The translations under genes and the position numbers were made by a program. Below, piece after piece: positions 15,370-24,207 of a stretch of 64,000 bases of DNA (positions are counted from its first letter, which is position 1; every line of letters starts with the position of its first letter). The notes beneath the pieces were generated by a model. The model searched no databases. It was not told the origin of the DNA and saw only the letters and a list, made by a program, of their open reading frames with translations. This stretch comes from Demequina zhanjiangensis (GTDB taxonomy: Bacteria > Actinomycetota > Actinomycetes > Actinomycetales > Demequinaceae). Where the stretch lies: positions 1 to 64,000 of the forward strand of contig NZ_JAUHPV010000010.1 in assembly GCF_030418315.1 (NCBI RefSeq), written 5' to 3'.

Positions 15370-15609
15370 GGGTGCGTGCCTCTCATGTCATGGCGGGACG
15401 GCGTTGTCTCGCGCGAGGAGCGCTCGTGTCACGTTGCACGATGACCCGCTCGACGGTGGCTCGCGCTGCGTCTTCGCAGCGATAGGGACCGTTCCGGGGC
15501 CGGTGCACTCCCTTGTTCTCAGGCTAGGAAGGGCCTGGATGATGCCCTAGACCAACGGGGCACGGGAGTTGTCTATGCGTGAACGTGTCGTGCACGCATC
15601 GTCATGGCG

Positions 15610-16413
15610 TCAGTACGAGGGGCGCGAATCGGCGCCGGGCTCGGGCGTCCACCGGGCCGCGAGGGCCTCGGATCCGCGCGCGAGCATGGCCACATCTGCG
15701 GCGACGAGGACGAAGCTCGCACCCTCGTCGAGGTATTGCTGAGCGGCATTCGGGTCGAAGGCGTTGACGCCCACCGGCTTGCCCGCCGCGCGGACTGCGG
15801 CGAAGGCGCGCAGCACGGCGGCCACCACGTCGGGGTGGGTCTGCTGACCGAGCAGCCCCATGGAGGCGGCCAGGTCGCTCGGCCCGACGAACACTCCGTC
15901 GACGCCTTCGACTGCGGCGATCTCACCTGCGGCGTCGACCGCCTCGGCCGTCTCCACCTGGACCAGGAGCGAGACGTGGGATCCAGCGTCGGCCAGGTAC
16001 CCGTCGACCCTGTTCCAGCGTGCCGAGCGCGACAGCGCGGAGCCGACGCCGCGACGTCCGAGCGGGGGATAGCGCACCGCCTCGACGGCGGCCCGCGCCT
16101 CCTCGGCCGACGCCACCATGGGGACGAGCACTGTCTGCGCGCCGAGGTCGAGCACCTGCTTCAGCAGCACAGGGTCGTTCGCGGGCACCCGCACCACCGG
16201 CGTGGTCGGGTAGGCGGCGACGGCCTGGAGCTGCGCGAGCACGGACTCGAGGCCGTTCGGTGCGTGCTCCATGTCGATCAGCAGCCAGTCCAGGCCCGCG
16301 CCCGCGCAGATCTCGGCGACGACGGGCGAGCCGGAGCACACCCACATCCCGGCGAGAGGTCGGTCGGACGCGTCGAGCCGGTCGCGCAGGGTCGGGTCTA
16401 GACGAAGCGGCAT
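15610..16413 (-). CDS. hpaI: HpcH/HpaI aldolase (4-hydroxy-2-oxoheptanedioate aldolase)
   Basis: A 267-residue class II aldolase that splits 4-hydroxy-2-oxoheptane-1,7-dioate into pyruvate and succinate semialdehyde, the last carbon-cleaving step of homoprotocatechuate breakdown. Family marks are LLIDMEHAP, VPMVASAEEA, the metal ligand Glu in VQVETAEAV and GVFVGPSDLAASMG. Length is normal. The start overlaps the hpaH 3' end by 16 bp. Its product is the substrate of the succinate-semialdehyde dehydrogenase encoded across the divergent promoter. It is the last gene of the six-gene hpa operon. Confidence 0.92.
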   Translation of the reverse strand: MPLRLDPTLRDRLDASDRPLAGMWVCSGSPVVAEICAGAGLDWLLIDMEHAPNGLESVLAQLQAVAAYPTTPVVRVPANDPVLLKQVLDLGAQTVLVPMVASAEEARAAVEAVRYPPLGRRGVGSALSRSARWNRVDGYLADAGSHVSLLVQVETAEAVDAAGEIAAVEGVDGVFVGPSDLAASMGLLGQQTHPDVVAAVLRAFAAVRAAGKPVGVNAFDPNAAQQYLDEGASFVLVAADVAMLARGSEALAARWTPEPGADSRPSY

Positions 16414-17183
16414 GAGATCGTCCCCATCGGTCCGTAGTCGGCGAGCACCGTGTCACCAGGGTGCACCCACATGGGTCGCGTGAACGAGCCGGCGAGGATG
16501 ATCTCGCCCGCCTCGAGCGAGTCGCCGTGCTGCGCGAGCTTGTTGGCGAGCCAGGCGACGCCGGTCGCCGGGTGGTTCAGGACGGCCGCGGCGACGCCCG
16601 ACTCCTCGATGACCTCGTTGCGGTACAGGAGCGCCGAGACCCAGCGCAGGTCCACGGCGTCCGGGGCCGTCGGGTTGCCCCCGTAGACCATGCCGCCCAT
16701 GGCCGCGTTGTCGGAGATGGTGTCCACGATCGTGCGGCCGTGCATCTCGATCCGCGAGTCGAGGATCTCGAGCGCAGGGATCACGTACTCGGTGGCGCGC
16801 ATCACGTCGAACACCGTCACCTCGGGCCCCTCGAGCGGCTCGCCGAGGACGAAGGCGAGCTCGACCTCGATGCGGACGTTGGAGAAGCGCGCGTGCTCGA
16901 TCGTCGAGCCGTTCTCGAACACCATGTCCGCGAAGATCGCGCCGTAGTCCGGCTCAGTGATGCCCGTCGCCGCCTGCATCACCTTGCTCGTCAGCCCGAT
17001 CTTGCGGCCGACCGAGCGGCGGCCCGAGGCGATGCCTCGACGCCGCCACTCGTTCTGGACCGCGTACGAGTCCTCGACCTCCATGTCCGGGTAGCGGGCG
17101 GTGAGCAGCGGCACGGGCGTGCGCGTCCGCTCGGCCTCGGCGAGCTCGTCTGCGATGGCGACGATCGTCTCAGGGGGGAGCAT
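16398..17183 (-). CDS. hpaH: 2-oxo-hept-4-ene-1,7-dioate hydratase
   Basis: A 261-residue member of the FAH-like hydratase family that adds water to 2-oxohept-4-ene-1,7-dioate (HpaH/HpcG step). Typical segments are GRKIGLTSKVMQ, the metal ligands in RIEVELAFVLGEPL, and PALEILDSRIE. A strong GAGGAGG precedes the ATG at 17183. It lies between hpaD and hpaI in pathway company, which supports the HpaH assignment over the similar MhpD/DmpE hydratases. Confidence 0.9.
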   Translation of the reverse strand: MLPPETIVAIADELAEAERTRTPVPLLTARYPDMEVEDSYAVQNEWRRRGIASGRRSVGRKIGLTSKVMQAATGITEPDYGAIFADMVFENGSTIEHARFSNVRIEVELAFVLGEPLEGPEVTVFDVMRATEYVIPALEILDSRIEMHGRTIVDTISDNAAMGGMVYGGNPTAPDAVDLRWVSALLYRNEVIEESGVAAAVLNHPATGVAWLANKLAQHGDSLEAGEIILAGSFTRPMWVHPGDTVLADYGPMGTISCRFV

Positions 17184-17204
17184 GGATGCCTCCTCGGGCG
17201 TGGG

Positions 17205-18362
17205 TCAGAGCTGGTGGCCGAGCTTGTACTCGCCCTGCTTCCAGGCGGGCAGGTCCTCGGGGTCGTCGCTGGCGCGGGTGTAGCTGAATCCGTCGGCGCC
17301 GATCGTGACCTCCATCTCGGAGTCGTCGGTGCGCGCGATCACGGGCTGTGGCTTCCCGTCCAGGTCGAGCACGAGCGACGCCTCGGTGTACCAGGTGGGG
17401 ACCACGGGGTTGCCCCACCAGTCGCGACGCTGGTTGTCGTGGACGTCCCACGTGATGACGGGGTTGTCGGGGTCGCCCGTGTAGTAGTCCTGCGTGTAGA
17501 TCTCGACGCGGTGGCCGTCGGGGTCGCGCAGGTACAGGTAGAAGGCGTTGGAGACGCCGTGGCGGCCGGGGCCGCGCTCGATCCTGTCCGACAGGCGCAG
17601 CGCGCCCAGCTTGTCGCAGATCGCGAGGATGTTGTGCTTCTCGTGGGTGGAGAAGGCGACGTGGTGCATGCGGGGGCCGTCGCCGCCGGTCATGGCGGTG
17701 TCATGGACGGTCGGCTTGCGACGCATCCAGGCGGCGTAGACGGTGCCCTCCTTGTCCTGGATGTCCTCGGTGACGCGGAAGCCCAGGTCCTGCATGAACT
17801 TCGCGGCGCGCGGCACGTCCGGGGTGACCTGGTTGAAGTGGTCCAGCCGCACGAGCGCTCCGGGCGTGTACAGGTCGTAGCGCCAGGCGAGGCGCTCCAC
17901 GTGGTCCACGTCGTAGAAGAACTCGTAGGGGAAGCCCAGCGGATCCTCCACGCGCACCGAGTCGCCGATGCCCTTGGTGAAGCCCTCCGCGCGACGCTCC
18001 ACACGGCAGCCGAGCTCCGTGTAGTAGGCGACCGCCTTGTCGAGGTCCTCGGGCGTGCGGACACGGTACGAGAAGGCGGCGACGGCGGCCACCGGACCCT
18101 TGCGGAGCACGAGGTTGTGGTGGATGAACTCCTCGAGCGAGCGCAGGTAGATGACCTCGTCGTCCTCCTCGGTCACGGTCAGGTCCAGCACGTCCACGTA
18201 GAAGGCGCGCGAGGCGGCGAGGTCGGTGACCACCAGCTCCATGTAGGCGCAGCGCAGGATGTCCGGCGGCTCCACGCTGGGCGTGGGGATCGGGTTGTCC
18301 GTGTGGATGGGGGCTTCCTCGGTGACGAAGAAGCCCGAGCTGGTGGGCTTGCGGTCCTTCAT
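17205..18362 (-). CDS. hpaD: Homoprotocatechuate 2,3-dioxygenase
   Basis: A 385-residue type I extradiol dioxygenase that opens the ring of 3,4-dihydroxyphenylacetate between C2 and C3. It matches, from memory, the Brevibacterium fuscum and Arthrobacter enzymes (Fe or Mn) over its whole length, with a 20-residue N-terminal extension. Metal ligands are His175 (RLDHFNQ), His234 (MHHVAFSTH) and Glu287 (HRVEIYTQD); the second-sphere acid-base His220 (TVHDTAMTG) is also kept, so the enzyme should be active. The ATG at 18362 follows GGAG. It gives the region its pathway identity. Confidence 0.96.
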   Translation of the reverse strand: MKDRKPTSSGFFVTEEAPIHTDNPIPTPSVEPPDILRCAYMELVVTDLAASRAFYVDVLDLTVTEEDDEVIYLRSLEEFIHHNLVLRKGPVAAVAAFSYRVRTPEDLDKAVAYYTELGCRVERRAEGFTKGIGDSVRVEDPLGFPYEFFYDVDHVERLAWRYDLYTPGALVRLDHFNQVTPDVPRAAKFMQDLGFRVTEDIQDKEGTVYAAWMRRKPTVHDTAMTGGDGPRMHHVAFSTHEKHNILAICDKLGALRLSDRIERGPGRHGVSNAFYLYLRDPDGHRVEIYTQDYYTGDPDNPVITWDVHDNQRRDWWGNPVVPTWYTEASLVLDLDGKPQPVIARTDDSEMEVTIGADGFSYTRASDDPEDLPAWKQGEYKLGHQL

Positions 18363-18418
18363 GGTGGCGCTCCTTTGCGTCGAAGTGGTGGACCGGCCGT
18401 GACGGCCGTGCGGCGTGG

Positions 18419-19948
18419 CTAGTGGTCGGTCGCCTCGCGGCCGAAGGTGGGGTTGTGGACCTTGCCGAGCGTGATGTGCACGGACTGCTGATCCGTGTAG
18501 AAGTCGATCGAGCGGTAGCCGCCCTCGTGGCCGAGCCCGGAGGCCTTCACACCTCCGAACGGGGTGCGCAGGTCGCGCACGTTGTTCGAGTTGAGCCACA
18601 CCATGCCTGCCTCGACCGACTGCGAGAAGTTATGGGCCCGCTTGAGGTCATTGGTCCAGATGTAGGCGGCGAGCCCGTACTTCGTGTTGTTCGCGAGCGC
18701 GAGCGCCTCCTCGTCCGTGTCGAACGGGGTGATCGCCACGACGGGGCCGAAGATCTCCTCCTGGAAGATGCGGGCGTCGGGTGCGACGTCGGCGAAGACG
18801 GTGGGCTCGACGAAGTTGCCCGTCTCGTGCCCGGCGGGGCGTCCGCCGCCTGCGACGAGGCGTCCCTCGGACTTGCCGAGCTCGACGTAGCTCATGACCT
18901 TCTCGAAGTGCTCGGGGTGGACGAGCGCTCCCACCTCGGTGGCGGGGTCGTGGGGGAGGCCCACGCGGACCCGCTTGGCCTGCGTGGCGTAGCGCTCCAC
19001 GAACTCGTCGTAGACGTCGCGCTGGACCAGGATGCGGCTGCCGGCGGTGCAGCGCTCCCCGTTGAGGGAGAAGACGCCGAAGATGGTGGCGTCCACGGCG
19101 GCCTCGATGTCCGCGTCGGCGAAGACCACCGCAGGGCTCTTGCCGCCGAGCTCCATGGACAGGCCCTTGAGGTAGGGGGCGGCGTTGCCGAAGATGAGCT
19201 GTCCGGTGCTGCTCTCGCCGGTGAACGAGATGAGCGGCACGTCGGGGTGCTTCACGAGCGCGTCGCCCGCGTCCTCGCCCATGCCGTTGACCAGGTTGAA
19301 GACGCCCGCGGGCAGCCCGGCCTCCTCGAAGATCTCGGGCCACAGCGAGGCGGACAGCGGCGTGAACTCGGCCGGCTTGAGGACGACGGTGTTGCCGGTC
19401 GCGAGGGCCGGGCCGAGCTTCCACGACTCGAGCATGAACGGCGTGTTCCACGGCGTGATGAGCCCGGCGACGCCGATCGGCTTGCGGTTGACGTAGTTGA
19501 TCTGGCGGCCCGGCACCTTGTAGGTGTCGTCGGCCTGGGCGACGATCAGGTCCGCGAAGAAGCGGAAGTTCTCGGCGGCGCGGCGCGCCTGGCCGAGAGC
19601 CTGGGTGATCGGCAGGCCCGTGTCGAAGGACTCGAGCTCGGCGAGCCGGGCGTCGCGGGACTCGACCACGTCGGCGATGCGGTGCAGGATGCGCGAGCGC
19701 TCGCGGGGGAGCATGCGCGGCCACGGGCCCTCGGTGAACGCGGTGCGTGCCGCCTCGACCGCACGCTCGATGTCGGCCTTCTTGCCGGCGGCCGCCTCCA
19801 CGTAGACCTCGTTCGAGACCGGGTCGAGCACTCCGAAGGTGTCGCCGTCGAGCGACGGGACCGACTCGCCTCCGATGTAGTGCAGGATCCGGTCGGGAAG
19901 ATCGGCGGGGACGTGACGCTCGACGGTGAGCGTGGTGGAGTCGGTCAT
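18419..19948 (-). CDS. hpaE: 5-carboxymethyl-2-hydroxymuconate semialdehyde dehydrogenase
   Basis: A 509-residue NAD-dependent aldehyde dehydrogenase that oxidises the ring-cleavage product of HpaD. The catalytic Cys lies in NGERCTAGSRI and the general base Glu in SMELGGKSPAVVF. It is assigned HpaE because it lies directly upstream of hpaD in the operon and has the HpaE-like C-terminus with GGVKASGLGHEGGYRSIDFYTD. Start by the family length; GAGGCC lies before the ATG. Confidence 0.92.
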   Translation of the reverse strand: MTDSTTLTVERHVPADLPDRILHYIGGESVPSLDGDTFGVLDPVSNEVYVEAAAGKKADIERAVEAARTAFTEGPWPRMLPRERSRILHRIADVVESRDARLAELESFDTGLPITQALGQARRAAENFRFFADLIVAQADDTYKVPGRQINYVNRKPIGVAGLITPWNTPFMLESWKLGPALATGNTVVLKPAEFTPLSASLWPEIFEEAGLPAGVFNLVNGMGEDAGDALVKHPDVPLISFTGESSTGQLIFGNAAPYLKGLSMELGGKSPAVVFADADIEAAVDATIFGVFSLNGERCTAGSRILVQRDVYDEFVERYATQAKRVRVGLPHDPATEVGALVHPEHFEKVMSYVELGKSEGRLVAGGGRPAGHETGNFVEPTVFADVAPDARIFQEEIFGPVVAITPFDTDEEALALANNTKYGLAAYIWTNDLKRAHNFSQSVEAGMVWLNSNNVRDLRTPFGGVKASGLGHEGGYRSIDFYTDQQSVHITLGKVHNPTFGREATDH

Positions 19949-19971
19949 GGTGGCCTCCGGGGTGGCGGATC

Positions 19972-20649
19972 TCAGATGTCGATGAGGCTGGATGCCTCGT
20001 CGGGGTGTTCATGGGTGACGTAGGCGTTCAGGGTGGCGACCCTGTGCCGACGGGCGGCGTCCTCGATGGCGGACAGGGGCGCGCCGGACTCGATGAGGGT
20101 GAGGATCACCTCGTGCTCCCTCACCGACTCCTGCGCGCGTCCGGGGACGAAGATGAAGGTCGACTCGCGCAGGTGGCCGAGCCGTCCCCACTCGGCGGAC
20201 ACGAGCTCGACCATGCGTGGGTTGCTGCACCGTTCGAACAGGGTCGTGTGGAACTCGCGGTTGAGCTGCGTGAAGGTGCGCGGGTCGAAGTGGTCGAGCG
20301 TGTCGATCATCTGGGCGTTGACGGCGCGCGCCTTCGCGATGTCCTCGGCGTCGAGGCTCCGGGCGGCGAGCGCGGTGGCGGCGCCCTCGAGGATCCCGAG
20401 CGACTGCATGCTGTACCGGTACGCCTGGTCGTCGACCATGGCGACGCGGGCGCCGACGTTGGTCTCGAACACCACGAGGCCCTCGGCCTCGAGCTGACGG
20501 ATGGCCTCGCGCACGGGGACGACGCTCATGTCGTTCTCGGCTGCGATGGTGCCCAGCACGAGCCGGTAGCCGGGGCTGAAGCGCTGGTCGGTGATGCGCT
20601 CCTTGATCCAGTCGTAGGCGCGCTGGGACTTGCTCTGGGTGACGGTCAT
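19972..20649 (-). CDS. GntR family (FCD) transcriptional regulator of the hpa region
   Basis: A 225-residue repressor of the FadR/VanR-like GntR subfamily: winged helix at residues 5-75 (SVVPVREAIRQLEAEGLV) and an all-helical FCD ligand domain at 85-215 with metal-ligand-type residues in LNREFHTTLF and HEVILTLI. It overlaps the fused hpaG gene by 4 bp and is therefore part of the operon it probably controls. The palindrome ATCGTATATGAT, found on both -10 regions of the divergent promoter and again before the AraC gene, is the likely operator. The inducer is presumably a pathway compound such as homoprotocatechuate or 4-hydroxyphenylacetate (inference). Confidence 0.9.
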   Translation of the reverse strand: MTVTQSKSQRAYDWIKERITDQRFSPGYRLVLGTIAAENDMSVVPVREAIRQLEAEGLVVFETNVGARVAMVDDQAYRYSMQSLGILEGAATALAARSLDAEDIAKARAVNAQMIDTLDHFDPRTFTQLNREFHTTLFERCSNPRMVELVSAEWGRLGHLRESTFIFVPGRAQESVREHEVILTLIESGAPLSAIEDAARRHRVATLNAYVTHEHPDEASSLIDI

Positions 20650-22157
20650 GAGTCCTGATCCTCCCGCGTCGCGTCGTAGCGGGCACGCCATTCGGCGTTC
20701 ATGGGGAACAGTCCGTCGACGGGGTTGCCCTCCTTGACGCGGTCGGCGATCCAGGCGTCCTCGGCCTCCTGGGCGAGCGCTGCCTCGGCGATCTCGCGCG
20801 CCATCGTCGGCGGGAGGACGATCACGCCGTCGTCGTCGCCGACCAGGATGTCTCCGGGCTGCACCGCTGCGCCTCCGCAGGCGATCGTGGTGTCGATCTC
20901 CCAGGGCACGTGCTTGCGGCCGAGCACGGCGGGGTGCGGCCCGGCGGTGTAGACGGGCAGCCCTGTGGCCGCGACGGCGGCGGCGTCGCGGACGCCTCCG
21001 TCGGTGACGACGCCCTGTGCCCCGCGTGAGTGGGCGCGGATGGCGAGGATGTCGCCGAGCGTGCCGGACCCTGACTCGCCGCGGGCCTCGATGACGATGA
21101 CGTCTCCGTCGCGCACGGTGTCGAAGAGCCTCTTCTGCGCGTTGTAGCCGCCTCCGTGGGAGGCGAACAGGTCCTCGCGTCGGGGGATGAAGCGCAGGGT
21201 GCGGGCCACCCCGACCATGCGGCGGCCGGTGACGAGCGGGCGGACGCCGTCGATGGTGACGTTCTCAAGCCCCTTGCGTCGCATCTGGGCGGAGAGGGCC
21301 GCGACGGGGGTCTGCTCGAGGATCGCACGCAGCTCGTCGTCGAGCGGCGCGGGTCCGGCAGGTGCGGCGGGGGGCAGGCCCGCGGCCTCGCGTGATCCCC
21401 ACGCTTCGGTGCGCTGGAGGTCGTCGATGGCGGGCATGGACCCGAGCGTCGGGTCGAACGGTGTGGTGCCCTGCGTGACGGTGGTGGTGAGCCTGCCGCT
21501 GCTGGCGCCGGTGGCGGGGGAGTCGACCTCGACCTCGACCACGTCGCCTGGCACGATCACGGAGGAGCCGGCGGGGGTGCCCGAGAGGATGACGTCGCCA
21601 GGCTCGAGCGTGAGGTGCTGCGACAGGTCGGCGACCATCTGCGCGAGCGGGAACATGAGGCCAGCGGTCGTGTCGTCCTGCGCAAGGGAGCCGTTGACCC
21701 AGGCGCGGACCCTGAGCGCGGTGGGGTCCACGGTGCGTGCATCGATCAGGGTGGGGCCGAGCGGCGTGAAGCCCTCGCCGCCCTTGGACCGGACGTTGGA
21801 GCCACGGTCGTTGGCGCGCAGGTCGTACAGGCCCAGGTCGTTGCCGGCCGTGACCCAGCCGACGTGGCTCCAAGCCTCCTCGAGCGGCACGTGCCGTGCG
21901 GCGGTGCCGATCACGAGCGCGATCTCGCCTTCGAAGGCGAGCAGCTCGGTGCCGTGCGGGCGCTCGACGGTGCCGCCGGACGCGGCGACGGAGCTGGACG
22001 GCTTGAGGAAGTAGGAGAGGGCGTCGGGACGACGGCCGCGCTGGGCGGCGCGGGACTCGTAGGCCTGATGGATCGCGATGATCTTGCCCGGGCGTGACGG
22101 GAGGGCGGTGAACCGCGGGTCCGGGGTGGTGGTCCCGGTGGCCGTCTGATCGCTCAT
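20646..22157 (-). CDS. hpaG: Fused fumarylacetoacetate hydrolase-fold (HpaG-like) and RraA-like enzyme
   Basis: A 503-residue two-domain protein. Residues 20-255 are an FAH-fold domain with metal ligands in FEGEIALVIG and the family stretch LEPGDVILSGTPAGSS. Residues 275-490 are an RraA/HMG-aldolase-like domain with GSGTLGDILAIRAHSRGAQGVVTDGGVRD, whose RGAxGxVxDGxxRD pattern carries the catalytic Arg-Asp pair of 4-hydroxy-4-methyl-2-oxoglutarate aldolases and oxaloacetate decarboxylases. In the pathway the protein should decarboxylate 5-oxopent-3-ene-1,2,5-tricarboxylate and isomerise the product (HpaG). In E. coli HpaG both halves are FAH-like; here the second is RraA-like. First gene of the operon; GAGGGAG precedes the ATG. 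Confidence 0.88.
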   Translation of the reverse strand: MSDQTATGTTTPDPRFTALPSRPGKIIAIHQAYESRAAQRGRRPDALSYFLKPSSSVAASGGTVERPHGTELLAFEGEIALVIGTAARHVPLEEAWSHVGWVTAGNDLGLYDLRANDRGSNVRSKGGEGFTPLGPTLIDARTVDPTALRVRAWVNGSLAQDDTTAGLMFPLAQMVADLSQHLTLEPGDVILSGTPAGSSVIVPGDVVEVEVDSPATGASSGRLTTTVTQGTTPFDPTLGSMPAIDDLQRTEAWGSREAAGLPPAAPAGPAPLDDELRAILEQTPVAALSAQMRRKGLENVTIDGVRPLVTGRRMVGVARTLRFIPRREDLFASHGGGYNAQKRLFDTVRDGDVIVIEARGESGSGTLGDILAIRAHSRGAQGVVTDGGVRDAAAVAATGLPVYTAGPHPAVLGRKHVPWEIDTTIACGGAAVQPGDILVGDDDGVIVLPPTMAREIAEAALAQEAEDAWIADRVKEGNPVDGLFPMNAEWRARYDATREDQDS

Positions 22158-22171
22158 GAGCTCCCTCGCAC

Positions 22172-22216
22172 TTGATTGGTATTTCAAATCGTATATGATC
22201 GGTCGGGACGGGGCAA
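22172..22216. promoter_or_regulatory. Divergent promoters for the hpa operon and the hydroxylase
   Basis: On the plus strand TTGATT (22172-22177) and TATGAT (22194-22199) are 16 bp apart. On the minus strand TTGCCC (22211-22216) and TACGAT (22188-22193) are 17 bp apart. The two -10 hexamers are adjacent, so one bound repressor would block both directions. Confidence 0.6.
22188..22200. promoter_or_regulatory. Candidate GntR operator, copy 1
   Basis: ATCGTATATGATC holds the near-palindrome ATC-G-TATA-T-GAT typical of FCD-type GntR sites. It covers the -10 hexamers of both divergent promoters and is repeated exactly, on the opposite strand, at 25712-25724. Confidence 0.65.
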
Positions 22217-22278
22217 CCCTGACGGTCGACGAGGACCGGCGGGACAGGCCCGAGACTGACGCGGACGAAGGAGTCGGC

Positions 22279-24165
22279 ATGCAGTTCCACCACCACGGCT
22301 ACGTGTCCGGGGATCCGAGGATCAGCCCGGCCGCAGCCACGCTCGCCCCCGAGGAGCTCCCCGACGAGGTCGACGTGCTGATCGTCGGCGCCGGGCCGGC
22401 GGGCATGATCCTCGCGGCCCAGCTCGCGCAGTTCCCCGACATCGTCGCCCGAGTCGTCGAGCGCAGGCCCGGGCGCCTCGAGGTAGGCCAGGCCGACGGC
22501 ATCCAGGCACGCAGCGTCGAGACCTTCGAGGCCTTCGGCTTCGCCCAGCAGATCACCGCCGAGGCGTACCAGATCAGCTCCATGAACTTCTGGGCCCCCG
22601 ACCCCGCCGACCACAGCCGCATCGTCCGCGCCAGCCGCGCGATCGACGACCCCACCGGCATCAGCGAGTACCCGCACCTCATCGTCAACCAGGCGCGCGT
22701 GCTCGACTACTTCGCCGCCTCCATGGCCGCCGCCCCCACCAGGCTCACCCCGGACTACGGCTACGAGTTCGTCTCGCTCGAGGTGCACGACGGGGAGCCG
22801 CACCCCGTCGCGGTCACCCTCGCCCACACCGCGGGCGAGCAGCAGGGGACCGAGCGCGTCGTGAAGGCCAAGTACGTCGTCGGCTGCGACGGCGCCCGCA
22901 GCGGCGTCCGCGAAGCGATGGGGTTGAAGATCGAAGGCAACCAGGCCATGCACGCCTGGGCGGTGCTGGACGCGCTCGCGGTCACCGACTTCCCCGACAT
23001 CCGCACCAAGTGCGCCATCCAGTCCGTCGAGGGAAGCATCCTGCTGATCCCGCGCGAGGGCGGCTACCTGTTCCGCATGTACGTGGACCTGGGCGACCTC
23101 GCCCCCGAGGACCACGGTCGCGTGCGCAGCACCACCGTCGAGGAGGCCATCGCTCGCGCCAACGCGATCCTCGCGCCCTACACGCTCGACGTCCGCGACG
23201 TCGCCTGGTTCTCCGTCTACGAGGTGGGCCACCGCATCGCCCCCCGCTTCGACGACGCACCCCAGCGCGCCGACGGCCTTCCTCGCGTCTTCATCGCTGG
23301 CGACGCGTGCCACACCCACAGCGCCAAGGCGGGTCAGGGCATGAACGTGTCCATGCAGGACGGCTTCAACCTGGGCTGGAAGCTCGCGACGGTGCTGCGG
23401 GGGGGAGCGCCGCGGGAGCTGCTCGCCACCTACGATGCCGAACGCCACGAGATCGCGCAGAACCTCATCGACTTCGACCGCACCTGGTCCACGATGATGG
23501 CCAGCAAGCCGGACGAGTCGAGCGACCCCGACGCCCTTGCCGAGTTCTACACGCGCACGGCAGAGTTCCCCGCGGGCTTCATGACCTGCTACCCGCCCTC
23601 CATGATCGTCGGTACGGACACGCACCAGGCGCTCGCGGCGAAGGTGACAGTGGGGAAGCGCTTCCGGTCGTGGCCCGTCCGGCGCGTGGCCGACACGGTG
23701 CCGGCGCACCTGGGCCATCACGCCAAGGCCGACGGCAGGTGGCGCGTGTACGCCTTCGCGGACCGCGGCGGCCTCGCGCTTCACGACTGGGCGGAGGCGG
23801 TGACCGACGTCCGCGACGGCGCCGTCGCCCGCGTCACCCCGCTCGGCGCAGACCTGGACTCCGTGCTCGACGTGAAGGCGATCTACCAGGAGCCCTACGA
23901 CGAGGTTGCGCTTGAGAGGGTTCACCCGCTGTTCCTGCCACGGGTCGGTCCCTTCGGGCTCATCGACTACGAGAAGGTCTACGCCGCCGACCCCGAGGAC
24001 GACATCTTCGACGCTCGCGGCATCTCCCGCGACGGCTGCGTGGTCGTCGTGCGGCCCGACCAGTACGTGGCGCACGTGCTCCCCCTGTCCGAGCCTGAGG
24101 CGCTCACCGCCTTCCTCGCGCAGCACCTCCACGCCGTCTCCACCGAACCCTCCATGAGCCACTGA
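22279..24165 (+). CDS. MobA-like FAD aromatic hydroxylase
   Basis: A 628-residue single-component flavoprotein monooxygenase with strong similarity, from memory, to 3-hydroxybenzoate 4-monooxygenase (MobA) and phenol 2-monooxygenase. Residues 33-46 are the FAD fold (VLIVGAGPAGMILA), followed by GQADGIQARSVETFEAFGF, the DG motif CDGARSGVR, the GD motif IAGDACHTHSAKAGQGMN, and a C-terminal thioredoxin-like domain ending VVVRPDQYVAHVLPL. The ATG at 22279 has GAAGGAG upstream. Divergent from the homoprotocatechuate operon, it may make that catechol from a monohydroxyphenylacetate, but the true substrate is not shown by sequence. Confidence 0.88.
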   Translation: MQFHHHGYVSGDPRISPAAATLAPEELPDEVDVLIVGAGPAGMILAAQLAQFPDIVARVVERRPGRLEVGQADGIQARSVETFEAFGFAQQITAEAYQISSMNFWAPDPADHSRIVRASRAIDDPTGISEYPHLIVNQARVLDYFAASMAAAPTRLTPDYGYEFVSLEVHDGEPHPVAVTLAHTAGEQQGTERVVKAKYVVGCDGARSGVREAMGLKIEGNQAMHAWAVLDALAVTDFPDIRTKCAIQSVEGSILLIPREGGYLFRMYVDLGDLAPEDHGRVRSTTVEEAIARANAILAPYTLDVRDVAWFSVYEVGHRIAPRFDDAPQRADGLPRVFIAGDACHTHSAKAGQGMNVSMQDGFNLGWKLATVLRGGAPRELLATYDAERHEIAQNLIDFDRTWSTMMASKPDESSDPDALAEFYTRTAEFPAGFMTCYPPSMIVGTDTHQALAAKVTVGKRFRSWPVRRVADTVPAHLGHHAKADGRWRVYAFADRGGLALHDWAEAVTDVRDGAVARVTPLGADLDSVLDVKAIYQEPYDEVALERVHPLFLPRVGPFGLIDYEKVYAADPEDDIFDARGISRDGCVVVVRPDQYVAHVLPLSEPEALTAFLAQHLHAVSTEPSMSH

Positions 24166-24207
24166 CACCAGGCGGACGGCCGCGTCCGCCAGAAGGAGCG
24201 ACATCGC

